Source of the DNA: Candidatus Acutalibacter stercorigallinarum
GTDB lineage: Bacteria; Bacillota; Clostridia; Oscillospirales; Acutalibacteraceae
NCBI GenBank assembly: GCA_019112625.1
Contig: DXIW01000056.1
Coordinates: 1 to 35,596, forward strand
Reading direction: 5' to 3'
DNA length: 35,596 nucleotides
The position numbers and the translations under genes are program-made. Positions 1-7,673 of the stretch are shown piece after piece. How positions within the stretch are numbered: the first letter of the stretch is position 1; the number at the start of each line of letters is the position of its first letter. The notes beneath the pieces are model-generated. The model saw nothing but the letters and a program-made list of their open reading frames with translations, was not told the DNA's origin and searched no databases.

Positions 1-746
1 TCATCTCCGACGGGCGCATCCACCCCACCCGCATCGAGGAGACCGTGGAGAAGGCCCGCCGGGAGGTGGAGGCCACCATCAAGCAGGAGGGCGAGCGCGC
101 CGTGCTGGAGGTGGGCGTCAACGGCGTCCACCACGAGCTGGTGAAGCTGCTGGGCCGGCTGCGCTACCGCACCAGCTACGGCCAGAACGTGCTGAACCAC
201 TCGAAGGAAGTGGCCTTTTTGGCCGGCCTGATGGCCAGCGAGCTGGGGCTTGACCCCACGGTGGCCAAGCGGGCTGGCTTGCTCCACGACATCGGCAAGG
301 CATTGGACCACGAGATGGAGGGCTCCCACGTGCAGATTGGCGTGGACGTGGCCAAAAAGTACCGGGAGAGCGAGGCGGTGGTACACGCCATCGCCGCCCA
401 CCACGGGGACGTGGAGGCCAAGACGGTAATCGCCTGCCTGGTGCAGGCCGCCGACGCCATCTCCGCCGCCCGGCCGGGGGCCCGCCGGGAAAACCTGGAA
501 AACTACATCAAGCGGCTGGAGAAGCTGGAAGAGGTGGCCTCCTCCTTCGACGGGGTGGACAACTGCTACGCCATCCAGGCCGGCCGTGAGATCCGGGTGA
601 TGGTGAAGCCGGAGAAGATCAGCGACGAGAAGATGACCCTGCTGGCCCGGGAGATCTGCAAGAAGATCGAGGCGGACCTGGACTACCCCGGCCAGATCAA
701 GGTGAACATGATTCGGGAAAGTCGAGCGGTAGACTATGCGAAATGA
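1..746 (+). CDS. rny: Ribonuclease Y, C-terminal part (5' end outside window)
   Basis: The reading frame is open from the window edge (first complete codon at 3) to TGA at 744-746, so this is the 3' part of a longer gene. The visible part begins in the KH/HD linker and contains the HD phosphohydrolase domain, with the metal-binding HDIGKA motif and a following HVQIG / AAHHGD pattern typical of RNase Y. It ends in the family's conserved tail ([11 protein letters not shown]). RNase Y is a membrane-anchored endoribonuclease that starts mRNA decay in Firmicutes; its N-terminal membrane helix and coiled coil lie outside the window. A perfect inverted repeat covers the last codons. Its usual partner ymdB is close downstream but is separated from it by an aminoglycoside nucleotidyltransferase gene. 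Confidence 0.95.
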   Translation, partial: ISDGRIHPTRIEETVEKARREVEATIKQEGERAVLEVGVNGVHHELVKLLGRLRYRTSYGQNVLNHSKEVAFLAGLMASELGLDPTVAKRAGLLHDIGKALDHEMEGSHVQIGVDVAKKYRESEAVVHAIAAHHGDVEAKTVIACLVQAADAISAARPGARRENLENYIKRLEKLEEVASSFDGVDNCYAIQAGREIRVMVKPEKISDEKMTLLAREICKKIEADLDYPGQIKVNMIRESRAVDYAK

Positions 747-764
747 TCTTCATTTCGCATAGTC
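732..764 (+). repeat. Perfect 15-bp inverted repeat across the rny stop codon
   Basis: Arms 732-746 (GACTATGCGAAATGA) and 750-764 (TCATTTCGCATAGTC) are exact reverse complements around a 3-base loop. The left arm encodes the last four codons and the stop of rny. No T-tract follows, so it is not a standard intrinsic terminator; it may protect the 3' end, serve as a processing site, or be a protein-binding palindrome. Confidence 0.85.
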
Positions 765-932
765 AGGGAGTGGAAATGCTCGGGTGCGAAGCGCCCGCCT
801 TTCCTGGCGGAAAGTACCGCATTTCTTCTGCTGGGGGGAATCTCCCGGCAGGCTGTTGGCAAACAGACACAGACAAGGGCAGGGACGTACCTCGGTGCGT
901 CCCTGCCGTGGATTTTTGGGAGGGAGGAAATC
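765..932 (+). promoter_or_regulatory. Structured leader upstream of ANT(6), candidate attenuator
   Basis: The 186-bp gap between rny and the nucleotidyltransferase folds by eye into successive hairpins: 781-787/791-797, 799-804/809-814 (perfect 6 bp), 828-835/844-851, and a strong one at 878-887/898-907. The last is followed by a short T run (912-917) and lies just before the ribosome-binding site at 921-927. Segment 846-852 (CGGCAGG) is complementary to 902-908 (CCTGCCG), which would disrupt both the third and the last hairpin, as an antiterminator does. This arrangement suggests conditional termination or occlusion of the start region. No known riboswitch class was recognised. Confidence 0.5.
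878..917 (+). terminator. Terminator-like hairpin just before the ANT(6) start
   Basis: Stem GGCAGGGACG (878-887) pairs with CGTCCCTGCC (898-907) and can extend by three further pairs to a CTCG tetraloop. ATTTTT follows at 912-917. It could end rny transcription and regulate the downstream gene. Confidence 0.55.
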
Positions 933-1862
933 ATGCGCAGTGAGCGGGAGATGTACGATCTGATCCTGGGGTACGCGGAAAGGGACCCCAACGTGCGCGG
1001 GGTGATCTTGAACGGCTCCCGGGCCGACCCCGCCCGGCGGCTGGACGCCTTCCGGGATTACGACATCGTGTACCTGGTCACCGATGTGGCGCCCTATAAA
1101 GAGGGGGACATCTCCTCCGCTTTTGGGGAAATGCTGGTGATGCAGCGCACCGACGAGTCGGAGCTTTATCAGGAGCACTACCCCCGCATGGCCTGTTACC
1201 TCATGCAGTTTGCCGACGGCAGCCGCATGGACTTGACCATCGCCCGGGTGGAGGACTACCACGGATACTGCTTCGACGACCGGCTGAGCATGGTGCTGCT
1301 GGACAAGGACGGCTTCCTCCCCACCCTGCCGGCCCCGGCGGACGTGTCCTACGGGGTGGGGCGGCCCAGTCCCCGCCTGTTCCAGGAGTGCCGCAACGAA
1401 TTCTGGTGGACGGCGCCCTATGTGTCCAAAGGGCTGTGGCGGGGGCAGCTGCTCTACGCCCAGCACATCTTGGAGGAGTGCACCAGGCCCATGCTCCGCT
1501 TGATGCTGGCCTGGCAGCTGGGCGGGGAGGAAGGTTTCCCCGTGTACCCGGGCAAGGCCGGGGACCGGCTGGAGGAGCGGCTGCCGCCGGAGGTGTGGCG
1601 GCGGTACCTGTCCACCTACGCCCCCTGCGAGAAGGACGCCCTGTTCCGGGCCCTGCTGGCCGCCTGCGAGCTCTTCACCCAGGCCTCGGAGCGGGCGGGG
1701 AAGGCCCTGGGCTACGGCTGGGAGGACCACTGGGACACAGCTGTCCCCCAATTTATGACGGAGACCCAACGGGACCTGGCCGCCCTGCCCCTCTCCCCCA
1801 GCTGGGACGGGGAGCTGCGCCGGCAGATGGAGGCCCATGGGAGAAAGGAGAGAGCCACTTGA
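933..1862 (+). CDS. ANT(6)-family aminoglycoside nucleotidyltransferase
   Basis: 309 aa, about the length of streptomycin 6-adenylyltransferases (AadE/AadK type). The N-terminus has the nucleotidyltransferase signature: NGSRADP (about residues 27-33), followed by DYDIVYLV with the DxD metal ligands, and a third acidic strand RMDLT. Family members transfer AMP from ATP to the 6-hydroxyl of streptomycin in the cytoplasm. ATG 933 is preceded by AGGGAGG at 921-927. The gene sits between rny and ymdB, which are often adjacent in Firmicutes, and is preceded by a strongly structured leader. Base composition looks like the neighbours, so recent transfer is not evident. Real resistance activity is unproven: chromosomal homologues are common and may have other substrates. 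Confidence 0.85.
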   Translation: MRSEREMYDLILGYAERDPNVRGVILNGSRADPARRLDAFRDYDIVYLVTDVAPYKEGDISSAFGEMLVMQRTDESELYQEHYPRMACYLMQFADGSRMDLTIARVEDYHGYCFDDRLSMVLLDKDGFLPTLPAPADVSYGVGRPSPRLFQECRNEFWWTAPYVSKGLWRGQLLYAQHILEECTRPMLRLMLAWQLGGEEGFPVYPGKAGDRLEERLPPEVWRRYLSTYAPCEKDALFRALLAACELFTQASERAGKALGYGWEDHWDTAVPQFMTETQRDLAALPLSPSWDGELRRQMEAHGRKERAT

Positions 1863-2629
1863 ACATCCTGTGTATCGGCGACGTGGTGGGCAGCATCGGC
1901 TGCCAGTTCCTCCGCAGCCGCCTGCCCGCCCTCAAACGGCTGAAAGCCATCGACCTGGTCGTCGCCAACGGGGAAAATTCCGCCGACGGCAACGGCATCA
2001 CCCCCGCCTCGGCGGAATACCTGTTCGACAGCGGGGTGGACGTGATCACCACCGGCAACCACAGCTTCCGCCGGAAGGAGAGCTATGAGCTTTACGACGA
2101 GTGTGAGACGCTGCTGCGGCCCGCCAACTTCCCCGCCGCGGCCCCGGGCCGGGGGCTGTGCATCGTAGATTTGGGCCGGGTGCAGGCGGCGGTGATCAAC
2201 CTGATGGGCACCGCCTATCTGGAGAGCCTGCGCTGCCCCTTCGAGACGCTGGAGGAGCTGCTCTCCGCCCCGGACCTGCCCAAGGTGAAGATCGTGGACT
2301 TCCACGCCGAGGCCACCGGGGAGAAGCGGGCCCTGGGATTTTTCGCCGACGGGAAGGTGACGGCCCTGTTCGGCACCCACACCCACGTGCCCACCGCCGA
2401 CGCCTGCCTGCTGCCCCAGGGTACCGGGTATCTCACCGATGCGGGGATGACCGGGGTCATCGACTCGGTGCTGGGGGTGAAGCCGGAGATCATCATCGGC
2501 AAGCTGCGGACAAAGCTGCCCGCCCGGTTCGACCTGGCCAAGGGCCCCTGCAAGATGGACTGCGTGCTCTTTGCCTGCGACGAAAAGACCGGCCTGTGCA
2601 CCGGCGTGGAGCGGATGACGCTCACCTGA
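1859..2629 (+). CDS. ymdB: YmdB-like metallophosphoesterase (TIGR00282 family)
   Basis: 256 aa from a TTG start that overlaps the TGA of the preceding gene (TTGA at 1859-1862). AAAGGAG at 1844-1850 supports this start, and MNILCIGDVVG is the canonical N-terminus. Metal-binding motifs appear in family order: GDVVG, ANGENSADGNG, TTGNHSF, VDFHAEAT and GTHTHVPTADA, matching the dinuclear phosphodiesterase core. In Bacillus, YmdB hydrolyses 2',3'-cyclic nucleotides, binds RNase Y-associated processes and affects biofilm and motility decisions. The stop-start overlap implies translational coupling to the nucleotidyltransferase. A clear intrinsic terminator follows. Confidence 0.9.
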   Translation: MNILCIGDVVGSIGCQFLRSRLPALKRLKAIDLVVANGENSADGNGITPASAEYLFDSGVDVITTGNHSFRRKESYELYDECETLLRPANFPAAAPGRGLCIVDLGRVQAAVINLMGTAYLESLRCPFETLEELLSAPDLPKVKIVDFHAEATGEKRALGFFADGKVTALFGTHTHVPTADACLLPQGTGYLTDAGMTGVIDSVLGVKPEIIIGKLRTKLPARFDLAKGPCKMDCVLFACDEKTGLCTGVERMTLT

Positions 2630-2635
2630 GCCCCT

Positions 2636-2662
2636 CCCCCGCCCTAGCGGCGGGGGATTTTT
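2636..2662 (+). terminator. Intrinsic terminator after ymdB
   Basis: Stem CCCCCGCC (2636-2643) pairs with GGCGGGGG (2649-2656) around a 5-base loop, followed by ATTTTT. It ends the rny/ANT(6)/ymdB unit. Confidence 0.85.
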
Positions 2663-2713
2663 GCGGGGTTTTTGACACTGTTGACAGAGATTTCAAAAAA
2701 TCCCCTGGGGTGA

Positions 2714-2742
2714 TTGTATTTTTTCGCTCCCTGTGCTAAAAT
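2714..2742 (+). promoter_or_regulatory. Promoter for fakA-recG
   Basis: TTGTAT (2714-2719), a 17-base spacer and TAAAAT (2737-2742) form a sigma-A-type promoter in an AT-rich stretch between the ymdB terminator and fakA. Confidence 0.65.
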
Positions 2743-2807
2743 AGGAAAAAGATATACCCGGCCAGGCCGGGCGCGGCTTTACACTAGAGAGTAAGGATGT
2801 GTACCCC

Positions 2808-4496
2808 ATGATTTTAGGCAGCCAGCTGAAAAACGCCATCATTTCCGGCTCCAACAACATCGCCAAACACAAGAAGCAGGTCAACGACATGAACATCTTC
2901 CCCGTGCCCGACGGCGACACGGGCACCAACATGTCCATGACCATCGGCTCCGCTGCCAGCGAGCTGCCCGGCCTCCCCGAGGACGCCGGGGCGGGCCAGG
3001 TGGCGAAAAAAGCCGCCTCCCTTATGCTGCGGGGGGCCCGGGGCAACTCGGGCGTCATCCTCTCCCTGCTGTTCCGGGGTATCGGCAAGGGCCTGGAGGG
3101 CAAGGAAGAGGCCTCGGCCCAGGACCTGATCGACGCGCTGGACATCGGCGTGGACGAGGCCTACAAAGCGGTGATGAAGCCCACCGAGGGCACCATGCTC
3201 ACCGTGGCCCGGGTGGCTGCCGAGCGGGGCCGGGAGGCCCTGGAGAACGGCGCCGACGACCCAGTGGCCGTGTGGGACGCCGCCTGCATCGGCGCCTCGG
3301 AAGCGCTGGAGGAGACCCCCGAGCTGCTGCCTGTGCTGAAGCGGGCCGGGGTGGTGGACGCCGGCGGCCAGGGGCTGCTGCTCATTCTGGAGGGCATGCT
3401 CAGCGTGTTCCGCAGCGGCATCATCATCGAGTCCGGCCTCTCCGAGGAGGAGAAGGCCCAGGAGACCGCGGAGTTCTTCCGCAACGTGGCCGCCGAATTC
3501 GACAGCGAGATCAACTTCACCTACTGCACCGAGTTTGTGGTGGGCCGGGACCCGGAGGTCACCAAAGACCCCCTGGACCTGCGGCTCTTCCTGGAGACCA
3601 TCGGCGACTGCGTGGTGGTGGTAGACGACGACGAGATCATCAAGACCCACGTACACACCGAGAACCCCGGTGACGCCCTGCAGGCCGCGCTGCAGTACGG
3701 CCAGCTGCTCACTGTGAAGATCGAAAATATGAAGGAGCAGCACCGCAAGGCTGCCGAGGAGAACGAGGCCCAGAAGGCCGCCCAGCCCGCTCCCCAGGAG
3801 GAGAAGAAGGCACTGGAGCCCCAGGAGCCTACCGAGGAGGTGGGGTTCATCTCCGTGGCGGCAGGCGACGGGCTGAAGGCTCTGTTCACCGACCTGGGCT
3901 GCGCCAACGTGGTCTCCGGCGGGCAGACCATGAACCCCAGCACCGAGGATATTCTGGAGGCCGTGCTGGCCACCCCGGCCAAGAAGGTCTTTGTGCTGCC
4001 CAACAATAAGAACATCATCCTGGCCGCGGAGCAGACCGTGCCCCTGGCCAAGGACCGGGAGGTCATCGTGCTGCCCACCCGGACCATCCCCCAGGGCCTG
4101 GCCGCCATGCTGGCCTTTGACCCCGACGTCAGCGCCGAGCGGAACCAGGAGGCCATGATGGAGGCCGCCGGGAACGTGGACACGGGCCTGGTCACCTTTG
4201 CCGCCCGGGATTCCGAGTTCGACGGCCACAACATCCGTCACGGGGATATTCTGGGCCTGAAGAACGGCAAGCTGGAATATATCGAGAAAGACCCGGTGTC
4301 CGCCTGCGTGCGGGTGGCCCGGTCCTTCGCCAACAAGCGCACCTCCTTCATCACTCTCATCTACGGCGAGGGCATCACCCAGGAGCAGGCCGAGGAGGCC
4401 AAGCGCGCCCTGGCCGCCAAGGTCTCCTCCGACGTGGAGATCACCCTGGTGGAGGGCGGCCAGCCGGTGTACTACTTCATCATCAGCGTAGAGTAA
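2808..4496 (+). CDS. fakA: Fatty acid kinase catalytic subunit FakA (DAK2/YloV family)
   Basis: 562 aa from ATG 2808. A GTG at 2799 in the same frame lies only 2 bases after the AAGGA ribosome site, so the ATG (about 10 bases away) is preferred. The N-terminal DhaL/DAK2 kinase domain (about 1-195) carries FPVPDGDTGTN, with metal/ATP-binding D35 and D37, and GARGNSGVILS. The middle domain has C240 and HVHT (H281, H283), equivalent to the zinc-site residues of staphylococcal FakA. A Glu/Pro/Ala-rich linker (about 320-345) precedes the C-terminal DegV-like domain. FakA phosphorylates fatty acids delivered by a FakB carrier; no fakB is in the window. recG follows, as in many Firmicutes. Confidence 0.92.
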   Translation: MILGSQLKNAIISGSNNIAKHKKQVNDMNIFPVPDGDTGTNMSMTIGSAASELPGLPEDAGAGQVAKKAASLMLRGARGNSGVILSLLFRGIGKGLEGKEEASAQDLIDALDIGVDEAYKAVMKPTEGTMLTVARVAAERGREALENGADDPVAVWDAACIGASEALEETPELLPVLKRAGVVDAGGQGLLLILEGMLSVFRSGIIIESGLSEEEKAQETAEFFRNVAAEFDSEINFTYCTEFVVGRDPEVTKDPLDLRLFLETIGDCVVVVDDDEIIKTHVHTENPGDALQAALQYGQLLTVKIENMKEQHRKAAEENEAQKAAQPAPQEEKKALEPQEPTEEVGFISVAAGDGLKALFTDLGCANVVSGGQTMNPSTEDILEAVLATPAKKVFVLPNNKNIILAAEQTVPLAKDREVIVLPTRTIPQGLAAMLAFDPDVSAERNQEAMMEAAGNVDTGLVTFAARDSEFDGHNIRHGDILGLKNGKLEYIEKDPVSACVRVARSFANKRTSFITLIYGEGITQEQAEEAKRALAAKVSSDVEITLVEGGQPVYYFIISVE

Positions 4497-4519
4497 ACGG
4501 CGGCCCCAAACATGTGAAC

Positions 4520-4560
4520 ACAACAGGAAACCTTTCTTTATAGAAAGGTTTCTTTGTTGT
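4520..4560 (+). terminator. Hairpin between fakA and recG
   Basis: An 11-bp perfect stem, GAAACCTTTCT (4527-4537) with AGAAAGGTTTC (4542-4552), loops over TTAT, with a second layer ACAAC/GTTGT outside. The T content after the stem (TTTGTTGT) is modest, so it may terminate only partially or protect the fakA message. Confidence 0.5.
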
Positions 4561-4594
4561 CACAACGATTTCCGGCGGGAAAGGAGGCGGCCCT

Positions 4595-6634
4595 ATGCCC
4601 TCTCTGTTCGACATGGACATCCAAAAACTGAAAGGCGTGGGGGAAAAGCGCGCCCCCCTGTACCGGAAGCTGGGGGCCCCCACCGTGGGGGACCTGCTGC
4701 GGCTGTACCCCCGGGCCTATGAGGACTGGAGCCAGCCCACCCCCATCCGGGACACGGTGCTGCAGGAGGTGGCGGTGGTGCGGGCCACCGTGCTGCGCAA
4801 ACCCACGGAACACCGGGTGCGGGGCGGGAAGCTGCTGTACAAGACCACCGTCACCGACGGGGAGGCGGACCTGTCCCTCACCTTCTTCAACAACCGGTAC
4901 ATCCCCACCCTGTTGAAAGAGGGAGAGACCTACCTGTTCCGGGGGAAGGTGGCGGGCACCTTCCTGCGCAGGGAGATGCTCTCCCCCGAGTTCCTGCCGG
5001 AGGGCAAAGCCCTGGCGGTGGTGCCCATCTACCCCGCCACCCAGGGGCTCACCTCCCGGATGATCTCCGCGGCCATGCAGAACGCCTTAAAGCTGCTGCC
5101 GGAGACGGTGAACGACCCCCTCCCCCACCGGCTGCGGGAGCAGTACCAGCTGTGCCACTTGGGCTTTGCCCTGGAGCACATCCACTTCCCCCAGTCGCCG
5201 GAGGGGCTGGAGACCGCCCGGCGGCGGCTGATCTTCGAGGAGTTTTTGCTGCTGCAGCTGGGGCTCATGGGCATCAAAAAAGGGAGAAGGACGAAAAACC
5301 CCCACCCCATCCCCAACGAGTACCCCAGCGGCTTTGAGAAGCTGCTGCCCTTTGCCCTCACCGGGGCGCAGAAGCGGGCCATCGCCCAGGGGGTGGCGGA
5401 CATGGCCGGGGATGCCCCCATGAACCGGCTGATCCAGGGGGATGTGGGCAGCGGCAAAACCGCCGTGGCCGCGGCGCTGTGCTGGGCGGTGATCCAGAGC
5501 GGCGCCCAGGCGGCCCTGATGGCCCCCACGGAGATTTTGGCCGCCCAGCACCACCAGTCCCTCTCCCGGCTGCTGGAGCCCGCCCACATCACCGTGGCGC
5601 TGCTCACCGGGTCGGTAAAGGCGGCGGAGAAGAAAAAGATCTACGAGGCGCTGGCCGACGGCCGCATCCAGCTGGTCATCGGCACCCACGCCCTCATCGG
5701 GGACAAGGTGGAGTTCCGGGACCTGGGGCTGGTCATCACCGACGAGCAGCACCGGTTCGGGGTGGGGCAGCGCTCGGCATTGGCCCAGAAGGGCACCTCC
5801 CCCCACCTGCTGGTGATGAGCGCCACCCCCATCCCCCGCACCCTGGCGCTGATGGTGTACGGCGACCTGGACATCTCCATTCTGGACGAGCTGCCCCCGG
5901 GCCGGCAGAAGATCGAGACCTACCTCATCGACCCGGGAAAGCGCCAGCGGGCCTTTGGCTATGTGAAAAAACACCTGGACCAGGGCCGGCAGGGGTACCT
6001 CATCTGCCCCCTCATCGTCGGGGACGACAGCGGCCTTACCAGCGTGACGGAATACGCCAAATTGGTGCAGCGCTCCTTCCCCGGGGTGGCGGCGGGGGTG
6101 CTCCACGGCAGGATGAAGCCTGCAGAAAAGGAGGCGGTGATGGACGCCTTCGCCAAAGGGGAGACGAAACTGCTGGTCTCCACCACGGTGGTGGAGGTAG
6201 GGGTGGACGTGCCCAACGCGGTGATCATGGTCATCGAGAACGCCGAGCGCTACGGCCTGTCCCAGCTCCACCAGCTCCGGGGGCGGGTAGGGCGAGGGCA
6301 GTACAAGTCCACCTGCATCCTCATCACCGACGCCCAGAACGAGGACACCCTCAAGCGGCTGAAGCTGTTCCGGGACACCAGCGACGGCTTCGCCATCGCC
6401 GACGCGGACCTGAAGCTCCGGGGGCCCGGGGATTTCTTCGGCCAGCGGCAGCACGGCCTGCCCCAGCTGAAGATCGCCGATATGACCACGGACCTGGCGG
6501 TGCTGCGCCAGGCCCAGCAGTGCGCGGGGGAGCTGTTTTCCTCCGGGGCGCTGGACACCGAGGAGTGCCGCGGCCTGCGGGCCGGGGTGCAGCGGCTCTT
6601 CGCCCGCACCGGCGGGGAGGGCGTCGTCCTGTGA
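4595..6634 (+). CDS. recG: ATP-dependent DNA helicase RecG
   Basis: 679 aa, the usual RecG length, starting at ATG 4595 with AAGGAGG at 4581-4587. The N-terminal wedge/OB domain starts with an HhH-like LKGVGEKRAPLYRKLG segment. Superfamily 2 helicase motifs follow: Walker A GDVGSGKT (K288), DEQH (383-386), SATPIPRT, and motif VI QLHQLRGRVGRG. RecG remodels stalled replication forks and Holliday junctions by branch migration and limits R-loops. The gene follows fakA after about 100 bp containing a hairpin, and converges on ogt. Confidence 0.96.
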   Translation: MPSLFDMDIQKLKGVGEKRAPLYRKLGAPTVGDLLRLYPRAYEDWSQPTPIRDTVLQEVAVVRATVLRKPTEHRVRGGKLLYKTTVTDGEADLSLTFFNNRYIPTLLKEGETYLFRGKVAGTFLRREMLSPEFLPEGKALAVVPIYPATQGLTSRMISAAMQNALKLLPETVNDPLPHRLREQYQLCHLGFALEHIHFPQSPEGLETARRRLIFEEFLLLQLGLMGIKKGRRTKNPHPIPNEYPSGFEKLLPFALTGAQKRAIAQGVADMAGDAPMNRLIQGDVGSGKTAVAAALCWAVIQSGAQAALMAPTEILAAQHHQSLSRLLEPAHITVALLTGSVKAAEKKKIYEALADGRIQLVIGTHALIGDKVEFRDLGLVITDEQHRFGVGQRSALAQKGTSPHLLVMSATPIPRTLALMVYGDLDISILDELPPGRQKIETYLIDPGKRQRAFGYVKKHLDQGRQGYLICPLIVGDDSGLTSVTEYAKLVQRSFPGVAAGVLHGRMKPAEKEAVMDAFAKGETKLLVSTTVVEVGVDVPNAVIMVIENAERYGLSQLHQLRGRVGRGQYKSTCILITDAQNEDTLKRLKLFRDTSDGFAIADADLKLRGPGDFFGQRQHGLPQLKIADMTTDLAVLRQAQQCAGELFSSGALDTEECRGLRAGVQRLFARTGGEGVVL

Positions 6635-6643
6635 GAAAGAGAG

Positions 6644-6675
6644 AAGCCCCTGGCTCCCATGGGAGTCGGGGGCTT
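6644..6675. terminator. Hairpin between convergent recG and ogt
   Basis: AAGCCCC (6644-6650) pairs with GGGGCTT (6669-6675), and the inner GGCTCCC/GGGAGTC segments extend the stem to a 4-base loop. There is no strong T-tract on either side, so terminator strength is uncertain, but position between convergent genes fits a bidirectional role. Confidence 0.55.
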
Positions 6676-6682
6676 GCCGCGT

Positions 6683-7210
6683 TTACAGGGCAGTGCCGGT
6701 CTTGGGCAGGGAGAGGTGGGAGCAGTCGGCACCCTCCAGGCGGAGGAGGGCCAGCTTTTTGTCCACGCCCCCGGCGTACCCGGTGAGGCTGCCCCCCGCC
6801 CCCACCACCCGGTGACAGGGGATGAGCAGGGAGATGGGGTTGTGCCCCACCGCGCCCCCCACCGCCTGGGCGGAGACCCGGCCCCGGCCCTCCGCAAGCC
6901 GGCGGGCCAGCGCCCCGTAAGTGGTGGTTGCACCGTAGGGGATTTGGAGCAGCAGGTCCCACACCTGCCGCTGGAAGGCCGTCCCAGCCGGGCGCAGGGG
7001 CGGCAGGGCGCCGGGCTCCCGGCCGGCGAAGTAGGCGTCCAGCCAGGCTTTGGCCGATTGGAACACGGACAGGTCCCGCTCCTGGGCGGCGGAGTCCAGG
7101 CCCCGTGCGAAGTATTTGGCCCCCAGGAACCAAAGTCCGGTCAGCGCCTCCCCGTCTGAGGCCAGCAGAATCTCCCCCAAGGGGGAGGCGTAGTGGTTTA
7201 CATAAGTCAT
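6683..7210 (-). CDS. ogt: Methylated-DNA--protein-cysteine S-methyltransferase
   Basis: 175 aa. The ATG at 7210 is chosen because AAAAGGAGGG lies just upstream on the minus strand (7221-7230) and MTYVNHYASPLGEILL is the normal family N-terminus. The C-terminal DNA-binding/active-site domain contains TAFQRQVWDLLLQIPYG and the suicide-acceptor motif IPCHRVVG with Cys132. The protein removes alkyl groups from O6-alkylguanine in DNA by transferring them irreversibly to that cysteine. The residues TYVN directly after the start are encoded by a copy of the TTATGTAAA repeat that fills the upstream gap. The gene converges with recG. Confidence 0.93.
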   Translation of the reverse strand: MTYVNHYASPLGEILLASDGEALTGLWFLGAKYFARGLDSAAQERDLSVFQSAKAWLDAYFAGREPGALPPLRPAGTAFQRQVWDLLLQIPYGATTTYGALARRLAEGRGRVSAQAVGGAVGHNPISLLIPCHRVVGAGGSLTGYAGGVDKKLALLRLEGADCSHLSLPKTGTAL

Positions 7211-7673
7211 GAAGTAGGCCCTCCTTTTTTGCGGTCTGTAGTCAGATAGAAAAATTATGGAAACTTGCGGTGTGCGGGGAATTAAAAATATTATGTAAAT
7301 ATCCACGGAAGGTTAAATGGCTAAAAATCGCGTAATATTTTAGATATAGTTAAATATTATGTTAATTAGATGTAGCATAGAGAGAAGGCGTTAGTTTACA
7401 TAAGTTAAAGACTTTTGTGCAGGTAGCGGGACATCCGCCGGTGTGCGTTGGAAAGAGGGACATTTTTGAATTATGTAAATATACCGTGAGGCGATAGCAT
7501 AAGAGCTTGATTTACATAATTCTAGAACGTCAAAAGAAGGAGTGAGTGGAGATTTCCAGCAATATTCCTATATTTTGGAGATAATAGGTGAGGAAAATCT
7601 GATTTACATAATTGTAATAACGGAATCATGCCGCGGTGAGAGCATCATAGAAATCGCATAAGATTATGTAAAT
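7197..7673. repeat. Dispersed TTATGTAAA repeat array in AT-rich gap
   Basis: The 463-bp non-coding gap 7211-7673 is AT-rich in an otherwise GC-rich window. The 9-mer TTATGTAAA occurs exactly at 7291-7299, 7471-7479 and 7664-7672, and as its reverse complement TTTACATAA at 7197-7205, 7395-7403, 7511-7519 and 7603-7611. Three copies extend to the same 12-mer, AATTATGTAAAT (7469-7480; reverse at 7510-7521 and 7602-7613). Degenerate copies lie near 7254 and 7357. The array ends exactly at the sdpI stop codon and enters the start of ogt. No ORF or RNA gene is supported in this gap. It may be a binding-site array or remains of a small repeat element. Confidence 0.8.
7469..7521. repeat. 53-bp segment bounded by perfect 12-bp inverted repeats
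   Basis: AATTATGTAAAT (7469-7480) and ATTTACATAATT (7510-7521) are exact inverted copies around 29 bases. This is the tightest pair in the array and could be a miniature repeat unit. Confidence 0.7.

Noticed and set aside
743..943. 66-codon plus-strand open frame in the rny-ANT(6) gap
   Set aside because: No ribosome site, starts inside the rny stop, crosses the terminator-like hairpin and overlaps the real ANT(6) start; composition is not protein-like.
2814..4523. 569-codon minus-strand open frame opposite fakA
   Set aside because: Antisense shadow caused by high GC; no start signal, low-complexity Gly/Leu/Val translation, and fakA is unmistakable.
7211..7673. CRISPR array
   Set aside because: Motifs are only 9-12 bases, occur in both orientations and have irregular spacing; no cas genes are present.
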